Assembly: GCA_029879945.1 (NCBI GenBank)
Contig: JAOUPJ010000169.1
Span: 1 to 7,770 of the forward strand
Direction: 5' to 3'
Source of the DNA: Gammaproteobacteria bacterium
GTDB lineage: Bacteria > Pseudomonadota > Gammaproteobacteria > S012-40
DNA length: 7,770 bases
Shown here: positions 1 to 5,768 of the stretch, piece by piece
How positions within the stretch are numbered: the first letter of the stretch is position 1
Layout: each line of letters starts with the position of its first letter
Made by a program: the position numbers and the translations under genes
The notes under the pieces: model-generated
Databases searched by the model: none
What the model was told of the DNA's origin: nothing
What the model saw: the letters and a program-made list of their open reading frames with translations, nothing else

Positions 1-656
1 TTCGCCCTTTGGTTTCCGCCACGGGCTTGCTGAACAATTTGTTGCGGGGAGAGTTTCTCACTAAACGAATTGAAGTGGTCTGATTGTAAACCTGGACCGG
101 ACAAGAATGTCTCGATACAGCCGTGTTTGCCACAATAGCAAGCTGGCCCCGGTAACTCATAGGTTTCTGGCCAAGGAAGCGGGTTGTGTCCCCACTCGCC
201 TGCAATTCCATGCGAACCAACCAGGCATGTGCCATTGATTACCACCCCACCTCCTGTCCCTGTTCCTAAGATGACTCCAAAGACGCTGTTTGCGCCTTTA
301 GCCGCTCCGTCGACGAATTCAGAGAGTGCAAAGCAGTTGGCGTCATTGGCCTGACGAATAGTGCGGGAAAGCAGGTGCCCGAGGTCTTTTACAAGCGGTT
401 TCTTATTTAGCCAAACTGAGTTGCTATTAGTGATGAGACCGCTCACAGGATTACTATTTCCTGGGGTTCCTATGCCTACAGTGGCTTTTCTTCCTAATTC
501 CTTTTCTACGGCTAGAACCAGCTCAGAAATCGCCGCTAGTGTGGCCGGGTAATCGCCTTGAGGGGTCGCGACCCGCTTCCTGAGCAATTCCTGTCCTTCG
601 GCGTTCAGGGCGCAAATTTCAATTTTGGTGCCCCCTAGATCGATTCCAATGCGCAT
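1..656 (-). CDS. mak: ROK-family sugar kinase, Mak-like fructokinase (3' end outside window)
   Basis: ATP-dependent cytoplasmic sugar kinase, probably converting fructose to fructose-6-phosphate. The 218 visible residues start MRIGIDLGGTKIE (phosphate-1 loop, residues 1-13) and continue with GIGTPGN (61-67), the NDAN motif with the expected catalytic Asp (104-107), the second glycine-rich loop GTGTGGGV (131-138), GEWGHNPLPW (153-162) and the ROK zinc-binding cluster CYCGKHGCIET (173-183). The GEWGHNPLPW and CYCGKxGCIETF strings, and the overall match to E. coli Mak as I recall it, favour fructokinase over NagK or glucokinase, but specificity remains an inference. Start: ATG at 654-656 is preceded by GGAG (complement of 662-665) with 5-nt spacing. 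The reading frame is open to the left edge, so roughly the last quarter to third of a ~300-residue protein is missing. It is divergent from the che operon, with no sequence evidence of a functional link. Confidence 0.88.
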   Translation of the reverse strand, partial: MRIGIDLGGTKIEICALNAEGQELLRKRVATPQGDYPATLAAISELVLAVEKELGRKATVGIGTPGNSNPVSGLITNSNSVWLNKKPLVKDLGHLLSRTIRQANDANCFALSEFVDGAAKGANSVFGVILGTGTGGGVVINGTCLVGSHGIAGEWGHNPLPWPETYELPGPACYCGKHGCIETFLSGPGLQSDHFNSFSEKLSPQQIVQQARGGNQRA

Positions 657-758
657 TATTTCTCCAAGAATATCAGGTAGATGCCAGACTGTTTAGTTAA
701 CCGTAAAGTAAATGCGGTTGATGTCGACCTTTAGTACTAGTTGACCGCCTATTGTGGC

Positions 759-774
759 CTGAAGGTGCCTTCAG
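759..774. promoter_or_regulatory. Perfect dyad CTGAAGG-TG-CCTTCAG, operator candidate
   Basis: Two 7-bp arms (759-765 and 768-774) are exact reverse complements separated by 2 bp. The element lies between divergent genes and overlaps the -35 element of the proposed che promoter, a position suited to a dimeric regulator. It is not followed by a T-run, so it is a poor intrinsic terminator. The binding protein is unknown. Confidence 0.4.
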
Positions 775-796
775 TGTGGAATATTGTAACCGATAA
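770..796 (+). promoter_or_regulatory. Sigma-28 (FliA)-like promoter candidate for the che operon
   Basis: ACCGATAA (789-796) matches 7 of 8 bases of the FliA -10 consensus GCCGATAA. Exactly 11 bp upstream is TTCAGTGT (770-777), matching 5 of 8 bases of the -35 consensus TAAAGTTT. The spacer equals the canonical 11 bp. Sigma-28 control is common for chemotaxis genes of flagellated proteobacteria. The weak -35 keeps confidence moderate. The expected transcript start would be around 802-805. Confidence 0.4.
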
Positions 797-802
797 CAAG
801 AA

Positions 803-823
803 GGAGGATAAAAACCATCCTCC
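803..823 (+). other. 5'-leader stem-loop GGAGGAT/ATCCTCC
   Basis: A perfect 7-bp inverted repeat: GGAGGAT (803-809), a 7-nt loop (810-816) and ATCCTCC (817-823). If the proposed promoter is right, this hairpin forms the extreme 5' end of the che mRNA, about 70 nt before the first start codon. The left arm is a Shine-Dalgarno-like GGAGG with no start codon at a usable distance. There is no U-tract after it, so termination is unlikely; 5'-end stabilisation is an inference. Confidence 0.4.
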
Positions 824-893
824 GCGGGTGTATCGCATGTGATTAGGGTTATCAACATTCGCGTCTGTAATAAACATTTTATGTGGGATAAGG

Positions 894-2084
894 ATGTCGG
901 CGCGAGGAAAGCTGCTTACTTACGGTCTGCCCCTGTTGTTGATGTTGACCGTAAATTACTTTCTATTGGTGACTTGGGAATACCAGGTTGGCTCGATAGT
1001 GGCCACAGGATTTTTAGGGGTACTATGGATCGCTCACTTAAGAAGTGTGTTGAACATCGTATCAGAAAAGAGGCAAGCCGAACTAGAAGAGGATGAGTCA
1101 ACTGAAGCTGCTGGTCCTACCTTTACAGAAGGACTCGATGAATTCAGTGTAAAGGCTCTGCCTATCTGGATGAAACAGATTGAAACAGGAAGGAGCCAAA
1201 CCGAGCTGGCAATAAACACACTTTCTCAGCGCTTTTCTGGGTTGGTGCAAAGAATAGCGAAGATTACACAGGATACACAGAGTGGTGTTGGGAAGAACGC
1301 TAAGAATCCAAAAGGATTGAGCATTGACAATGTGATTGATTCAAGTAGACAGGATCTAAGTGTGTTAGTGAAACAGTTAGAACAGGCCATGTCTTCGAAG
1401 CATGATTTATTGGAAAAGCTTAGGCAACTACAGATGCACACTGAAGAAATGAAAGAAATGGCTACAGCAGTCGGAAAAGTCGCGGAACAAACCAATCTTT
1501 TGGCGCTAAACGCGGCGATAGAGGCAGCACGGGCAGGTGAACAGGGAAGAGGATTCTCGGTCGTTGCGGACGAGGTGCGAAATCTATCTCAGGTATCGGG
1601 GCAGACAGGCTCTGAGATTGTTGGAAGAATCACACAGTTAAGTGAATCGATGAACGCAGTTCTTGAAGCAGCAGAGAGAACCCGAAAAGATGACGAATCA
1701 GCCCAACTGCAATCGGGAACCTCGATAATTATGGTTCTGGACCGTTTCTATCGCTATGCAGAAGGATTAGAGGGTTCTACATCCATGTTGCAAGAGAACA
1801 ACAAAGGAATAAAGTCCGAAATTGAGGATATTCTGGTTTCCTTGCAATTCCAGGATAGGGTGAGTCAAATTCTCTATCATGTTCTGGAGCAAATGGGAGA
1901 CCTGGCTTCCTTTCTTGACAAAAATCTAGAGGCGAAACAGGTCAATGACGCGTGCAAGCCTCTAGAGGTTAGTAAATGGCTGGGGGACATGGAACGCTCT
2001 TATACCATGGCAGAGGAAAGGAAAAATCACTCGAAAGAATTTGGCGAGAATGGATCAGGTGGCGGCGACGCTTATTTTTTCTAA
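894..2084 (+). CDS. MCP-like chemotaxis protein with TM hairpin, no sensor domain, and CheZ-like DxxxQ motif
   Basis: A 396-residue receptor-type protein. Two hydrophobic segments, about residues 8-27 and 31-48, form a hairpin with almost no periplasmic loop (roughly WEY), so there is no ligand-binding domain; I see no HAMP domain. The cytoplasmic part is long and helical and contains the highly conserved MCP tip, QTNLLALNAAIEAARAGEQG (199-218) continuing RGFSVVADEVRNLS, which binds CheA and CheW. Further on, LQFQDRVSQIL (317-327) matches the FQDxxxQ signature of CheZ phosphatase (D321 and Q325 for E. coli D143 and Q147). The end is a charged, Gly-rich linker and the tail DAYFF. No CheR-tethering pentapeptide of the NWETF type is present. 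Start: ATG 894 is the only usual start codon between the upstream in-frame TGA (840) and the membrane segment; its SD is weak (GGGATAAGG immediately upstream). The cheY gene follows after 14 bp. An internal-sensing MCP without phosphatase activity is the alternative. Confidence 0.9.
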   Translation: MSARGKLLTYGLPLLLMLTVNYFLLVTWEYQVGSIVATGFLGVLWIAHLRSVLNIVSEKRQAELEEDESTEAAGPTFTEGLDEFSVKALPIWMKQIETGRSQTELAINTLSQRFSGLVQRIAKITQDTQSGVGKNAKNPKGLSIDNVIDSSRQDLSVLVKQLEQAMSSKHDLLEKLRQLQMHTEEMKEMATAVGKVAEQTNLLALNAAIEAARAGEQGRGFSVVADEVRNLSQVSGQTGSEIVGRITQLSESMNAVLEAAERTRKDDESAQLQSGTSIIMVLDRFYRYAEGLEGSTSMLQENNKGIKSEIEDILVSLQFQDRVSQILYHVLEQMGDLASFLDKNLEAKQVNDACKPLEVSKWLGDMERSYTMAEERKNHSKEFGENGSGGGDAYFF

Positions 2085-2098
2085 GTTGGAGGTGAACG

Positions 2099-2467
2099 AT
2101 GAGTAAAAACATTTTGATCGTCGATGACTCAATGTCTCTAAGGCAGGTTGTGTCGATCGCGTTAACGGGTGCAGGATATAATGTAATTGAAGCGGGAGAT
2201 GGTAATGAGGCGCTGACAAAGCTAAACGGTGACAAAATTCACCTAATCGTTAGCGATGTGAACATGCCAGGTATGGATGGCATCACGTTTGTTAGTCATG
2301 TTAAGCAAGATGCGAACTACAAATTTACTCCAATTATTATGCTTACAACCGAGTCACAGCAAGAGATGATTCAAAAGGGTAAAGAATTGGGCGTAAAGGC
2401 ATGGTTGGTGAAGCCGTTCAAACCAGAGCAAATGTTAGATGCGGTATCAAAGTTGATTTTACCATAG
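2099..2467 (+). CDS. cheY: CheY-type single-domain response regulator
   Basis: A 122-residue stand-alone receiver, the usual CheY length. CheA phosphorylates it and the phosphorylated form leaves the array to act on its target, classically the flagellar switch. Visible residues: the acidic pair D9-D10 (ILIVDDS), phospho-acceptor D53 (LIVSDVNMPGMDG), the switch Thr at T83 (MLTTES), aromatic W102 in the place of Tyr106 of E. coli CheY, and K105 (WLVKPFKP). There is no output domain. Start: ATG 2099 with a strong SD GGAGG (2088-2092) at 6-nt spacing. It lies 14 bp after the MCP-like gene and 17 bp before the STAS gene, consistent with co-transcription. In clusters of this type the target can be something other than the flagellar motor; the sequence does not decide this. 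Confidence 0.95.
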   Translation: MSKNILIVDDSMSLRQVVSIALTGAGYNVIEAGDGNEALTKLNGDKIHLIVSDVNMPGMDGITFVSHVKQDANYKFTPIIMLTTESQQEMIQKGKELGVKAWLVKPFKPEQMLDAVSKLILP

Positions 2468-2473
2468 AGTATT

Positions 2474-2480
2474 AGGTGAT
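2474..2480 (+). promoter_or_regulatory. Ribosome binding site that decides the STAS gene start
   Basis: AGGTGAT complements the 16S anti-SD and sits 6 nt (from AGGTG) before ATG 2485. The upstream in-frame GTG at 2476 lies inside this element and so has no SD of its own; the ATG is preferred. Confidence 0.7.
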
Positions 2481-2484
2481 CGAT

Positions 2485-2937
2485 ATGGCAAAAAAAGCAG
2501 TAGGCAAGAAAAAAAGCACGCCGGCAAAAAAAAAGGCAGTGAAGAAAGTGTCTGCCACTAAAGAAAAAAGACCGAAGAAGAATGTCTTTGATGATATATC
2601 AAATTCAGCCCTTGAAGTGGTTGCCACGGAGCAAGTTGAAGAACAGTGTGAATATGCGGAAATTGTAGACGACGCGCTGATTTTGAAAGGTGAAATAACT
2701 ATATATAAGGTTGCCTTGCTTAAAGACTGGTTTACAAGGGCTATTCACGATCCAGGGGTGCACAAAATAGACACTCATGAAGTTGAAGAAATAGACACGG
2801 CTGGATTTCAGCTTCTCCTGTTCTTTCAAAAAGAAAAACAAGAAATGGGAGAAAGTGTTACTTTGATCAATGCGAGTGGATGCGTGAAGGAGCTATTAAG
2901 CTTGTATCGATATTCAGAACAACTGGTTGCTGCGTAG
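2485..2937 (+). CDS. STAS-domain protein with lysine-rich N-terminal tail
   Basis: A 150-residue protein. Residues 1-32 are very basic (KKAVGKKKS, AKKKAVKKV, KEKRPKKN), low in complexity and probably disordered. Residues 33-60 are a more acidic linker. The remainder (about 61-148) is a STAS domain: DDALILKGEITIYKV, then the signature EEIDTAGFQLLLFFQKE (101-117), then VTLINASGCVKELLSLYRY. STAS proteins occur as partners in anti-sigma switches, transporters and some chemotaxis clusters. In SpoIIAA the phosphorylated residue is the second Ser of DSSG; here that position is Ala106 and Thr105 precedes it, as in the DTAG of MlaB. Ser phosphorylation of the SpoIIAA kind is therefore not expected, although Thr105 is possible. 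The tail is encoded over A7 (2490-2496), A7 (2509-2515) and A9 (2526-2534) runs. Its role with CheA is unknown. Start chosen at ATG 2485 on SD spacing. Confidence 0.82.
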   Translation: MAKKAVGKKKSTPAKKKAVKKVSATKEKRPKKNVFDDISNSALEVVATEQVEEQCEYAEIVDDALILKGEITIYKVALLKDWFTRAIHDPGVHKIDTHEVEEIDTAGFQLLLFFQKEKQEMGESVTLINASGCVKELLSLYRYSEQLVAA

Positions 2938-2975
2938 AATTCGCGCAAACCGCAAAAAGGGAATCGAGGTAATTT

Positions 2976-5147
2976 ATGTCTGATAGAGCAAAAAATACTT
3001 TCTTAATGGAGAGCAGAGAGCTCCTGGATAATATGGAAACGGCGTTGCTCAACCTCGAATCTGATCCCGAAGATAAAGATATCATCAATGATATGTTTCG
3101 TTCTGCTCATACCATAAAGGGAACTGCTGGAATATTTGGATTCGATGATGTTGAAGCATATACCCACGTTTTGGAAAACCTTATGGAAGCACTTAGAGCT
3201 AGGCAAGTTAAAGTAACACCTGATCTGATTGCCTTGCTTTTAAGCGCAAAGGATTATCTTGGCTTACTTGTTGAAGAAGCGGTTTTGGAGACGACGATTG
3301 ATGATGATCACCGGCAGCAAGGGGAATATGTGCTCGGTGAGCTCACTAGCTATCTTGAGGACACTGATTTTGCCTCTGCTGAGCCGCCAAAGCCAGCTGA
3401 AACAAAACAAGAAACAAAAATTGAAACCACTGAAATGGTCGAGTGGAAGCTGGAGTTGCATTTCAAAGAAGAAGTGTTTCGCAACGGTTTAGACCCAAGG
3501 TCTTTTTTTCACTATCTGGCTAAGCTGGGTGAAATTAAAAAAATTGAAATTGAAACAAGTAGAATGCCCCGCCTTGAGATGGCAGATCCGGAGGTTTGCT
3601 ATTTGTCTTTTTTGGTTATCTTGAAAAGTAAAAGTGCTACTCGAGCGGAAATTGAACGAGTATTTGAGTTTGTGAAGGAAGATTGTGAAATAGTCATGGT
3701 GCCCCCTGTAACCCACATCTGGGATTACGTTAAAGGGATCGAAAAACTACCCGCAGAGATCTACGAACTCAGTGATGCCCTTCTATCAAATGGGAATCTT
3801 TCCCTGGAAGAAATGATGGAATTGATAGAGGATAAGAAGGTCGAGAAAACCCATACTATACCTGAAGCAAAAATAGCGACACAAAAAATTAAAGAAGAAA
3901 AGGAAAACAATCCGACCAAAATAAGGAAGGCTGTTGGATTAAACCAGCTTAAGGTAGATGCAGACAAGCTGGATGTTTTGATTAATTTGGTAGGAGAGTT
4001 AGTGATAGCAGGCGCGACCACCAATTTAATGGCACAAAATTCGGGCGACTCAAAACTGCTAGAGTCAATTTCTTCAATGTCAAGACTCGTGGAAGAAATA
4101 CGTGATTCAGCATTGCGATTACGTATGGTGCAAATTGGAGAGACTTTCAGTCGCTTTCAACGCGTTGTGCGTGATTTGAGCCGAGAATTGAATAAAGATA
4201 TCGAGTTGACTTTGTCTGGCGGAGAAACGGAGCTCGATAAGACCATGATAGAAAAGATTGGGGATCCCCTGATGCATCTGGTCCGAAACGCGATAGATCA
4301 CGGAATTGAGCAAGAAGATGAGCGTATAAAGATAGGAAAATCTTCCAAGGGCTCTCTAAAGCTTAATGCTTTTCACGACTCAGGAAGCATAGTGATACAG
4401 GTGATAGACGACGGAAAAGGATTGGATCGGGACAAGATATTTCAGAGAGCCGTGAAGAGAGGTTTGCTGGATCCGAATCAGGAATGGACGGACAGTGAAA
4501 TATACCGAATGATATTTGAGCCAGGGTTTTCCACCGCGGAAAAGATCACAAATCTTTCAGGTCGAGGCGTTGGAATGGATGTGGTCAAAAAGAACATCGA
4601 ATCATTGCGTGGCACGGTTGATATCGATACCAATAAAGGTACAGGAACTATAATCAATATCCGGCTACCGCTGACTTTGGCGATAATCGACGGATTTTTA
4701 GTGGAAGTAGGGGAGTCTACTTACGTCATTCCCCTCGATATGGTCGTGGAGTGTATCGAACTGTCAGAACTGGAGTTTGGTGCGACTGTCCACAATAACT
4801 ATATCAATCTCAGAGGAAAGGTTTTGCCTTTCTTGAAGCTGGGTGATCTTTTTGGTTCGCCGCCAAAAGAAGGCGCACGGGAAAATATCGTTGTGGTTCA
4901 AACGGGCGGCCAAGCGGCCGGGTTGGTTGTGGATAATCTGCTCGGTGAATTTCAGACAGTCATTAAGCCTTTAGGAAAGGTGTTTGAAAATCTAAAGGGT
5001 GTTAGTGGGTCCACTATTCTTGGTAGCGGTGAAGTTGCTGTAATATTGGATGTGCCCGGGCTCGTTCATAAAGCAGTGCATGAGCATGGGGCAGTGTCTG
5101 TGGGTCGGGGTGACCATTCAGCCGGTTTGTCTTCAACTTTACACTGA
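2976..5147 (+). CDS. cheA: Chemotaxis histidine kinase CheA
   Basis: A 723-residue CheA: the dimeric kinase that autophosphorylates on its Hpt domain and passes the phosphate to CheY and CheB. Domains in order: P1/Hpt (about 1-128) with phospho-His H45 in SAHTIKGTAG; a linker rich in Pro, Lys and Glu (about 135-153); a P2-like response-regulator-binding region (about 155-245, EWKLELHFKEE to EIVMVPP); a second charged linker (about 285-318); the P3 dimerisation helices (about 322-385, VDADKLDVLINLVGELVIAG); the P4 ATPase domain with N box HLVRNAIDHG (434-443), G1 box DDGKG (478-482), F box FEPGFST (514-520) and G2 box GRGVGMDVV (529-537); and P5, the CheW-like array-binding domain (about 570-700, ending at LDVPGL). 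A His/Gly-containing tail of about 25 residues follows. All catalytic motifs are intact. SD GAGGT (2966-2970) is 5 nt before ATG 2976. There is no fused receiver. Confidence 0.97.
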   Translation: MSDRAKNTFLMESRELLDNMETALLNLESDPEDKDIINDMFRSAHTIKGTAGIFGFDDVEAYTHVLENLMEALRARQVKVTPDLIALLLSAKDYLGLLVEEAVLETTIDDDHRQQGEYVLGELTSYLEDTDFASAEPPKPAETKQETKIETTEMVEWKLELHFKEEVFRNGLDPRSFFHYLAKLGEIKKIEIETSRMPRLEMADPEVCYLSFLVILKSKSATRAEIERVFEFVKEDCEIVMVPPVTHIWDYVKGIEKLPAEIYELSDALLSNGNLSLEEMMELIEDKKVEKTHTIPEAKIATQKIKEEKENNPTKIRKAVGLNQLKVDADKLDVLINLVGELVIAGATTNLMAQNSGDSKLLESISSMSRLVEEIRDSALRLRMVQIGETFSRFQRVVRDLSRELNKDIELTLSGGETELDKTMIEKIGDPLMHLVRNAIDHGIEQEDERIKIGKSSKGSLKLNAFHDSGSIVIQVIDDGKGLDRDKIFQRAVKRGLLDPNQEWTDSEIYRMIFEPGFSTAEKITNLSGRGVGMDVVKKNIESLRGTVDIDTNKGTGTIINIRLPLTLAIIDGFLVEVGESTYVIPLDMVVECIELSELEFGATVHNNYINLRGKVLPFLKLGDLFGSPPKEGARENIVVVQTGGQAAGLVVDNLLGEFQTVIKPLGKVFENLKGVSGSTILGSGEVAVILDVPGLVHKAVHEHGAVSVGRGDHSAGLSSTLH

Positions 5148-5180
5148 GTCTGAAAAAACAGGGTAAGCGGGTGAGGTGAA

Positions 5181-5720
5181 ATGTTTAACAAGGCCGTAAA
5201 TAGCGCACAACCCACAAAAGGTGACGCGGATAAGTTTTTGTCTTTCAAAATGGGTAATGAAAATTTTGGAATTGGAATACTGTCAGTAAAAGAAATTATT
5301 GAATATGGTGGCATCACAGACGTACCCATGATGCCGGATTTCGTGCGTGGTGCAATTAATCTGCGAGGGCACGTAGTTCCCGTAATGGACCTCGCCATAC
5401 GCCTCGGGCGCAAACCGCAGGAGGTGTCTCGTAGGACCTGCGTGGTAATAGTAGAGGTCATGTCTGAAGGTTACAAATTAGATGTAGGAATAGTGGTTGA
5501 TGCAGTTAATGAGGTAATTGATATCGTTCCGGAAAATATTGAGCCCGCGCCTACTTTGGGTGGGAAAGTGAAGACGGAGTTTCTCAAGGGAATGGGCAAA
5601 ATAGGGGAAAAATTTTTAGTTTTGCTCAATATAGAAAATGTTTTAACTCTGAAAGATATAGAGTTGATTAATACGACAATTGCAGGTGGTTTAGGAGTGA
5701 ATGGCGGTGGGCGTGCCTAG
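5181..5720 (+). CDS. cheW: CheW coupling protein, first paralogue
   Basis: A 179-residue CheW that links the receptor tip to the P5 domain of CheA. The CheW/SH3-like fold covers about residues 18-160. Characteristic stretches: FLSFKMGNENFGIGILSVKE, EIIEYGGITDVPMMP, then FVRGAINLRGHVVPVMDL, where the conserved NLRG is at 60-63 (Arg62 being the receptor- and CheA-contacting arginine of E. coli CheW), and GIVVDAVNEV. It ends in a Gly-rich tail (IAGGLGVNGGGRA). SD GAGG (5173-5176) lies 4 nt before ATG 5181. It follows cheA by 33 bp. It aligns with the next gene almost without gaps through the core, so the two are tandem paralogues. Confidence 0.95.
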   Translation: MFNKAVNSAQPTKGDADKFLSFKMGNENFGIGILSVKEIIEYGGITDVPMMPDFVRGAINLRGHVVPVMDLAIRLGRKPQEVSRRTCVVIVEVMSEGYKLDVGIVVDAVNEVIDIVPENIEPAPTLGGKVKTEFLKGMGKIGEKFLVLLNIENVLTLKDIELINTTIAGGLGVNGGGRA

Positions 5721-5768
5721 TCAACCATTCGTAATGCCTGATAGCCACTCGATGCGAGGTGATAGACA

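Larger units (their letters stand above)
657..893. other. Divergent intergenic region
   Basis: About 237 bp between the start of the kinase gene and the start of the che operon. I see no convincing gene in it. It holds a 7+7 bp dyad (759-774), a sigma-28-like promoter candidate for the + strand (770-796) and a 7-bp stem-loop (803-823). The kinase promoter must also lie here, reading leftward, but I could not identify convincing -35/-10 boxes for it. An 8-bp palindrome TAGTACTA lies at 732-739. Confidence 0.75.

Noticed and set aside
361..552. + strand open frame of 63 codons
   Set aside because: Antisense shadow of the fructokinase gene, whose conserved motifs are on the - strand.
837..842. 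Minimal start-stop ATG-TGA in the che leader
   Set aside because: No SD at the right distance (nearest GGAGG is about 30 nt upstream); likely chance.
839..1096. GTG-initiated + strand open frame of 85 codons overlapping the start of the MCP-like gene
   Set aside because: It lies in another frame of a gene with clear MCP homology, has no recognisable motif and no SD.
2476..2484. GTG 2476 as start of the STAS gene
   Set aside because: It lies within the SD for ATG 2485 and has no ribosome binding site at a proper distance.
5148..5180. Terminator between cheA and the first cheW, suggested by an A-run
   Set aside because: No stem precedes a T-run on the + strand; the genes appear to be in one operon.
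5066..5461. - strand open frame of 131 codons over the cheA/cheW junction
   Set aside because: Covers well conserved CheA and CheW coding sequence on the + strand and has no recognisable domain.
5745..5762. Possible hairpin CACTCG-ATG-CGAGGTG sequestering the second cheW SD
   Set aside because: Needs a bulge and a G-U pair in a 6-bp stem with a 3-nt loop; too weak to claim as a regulatory structure.
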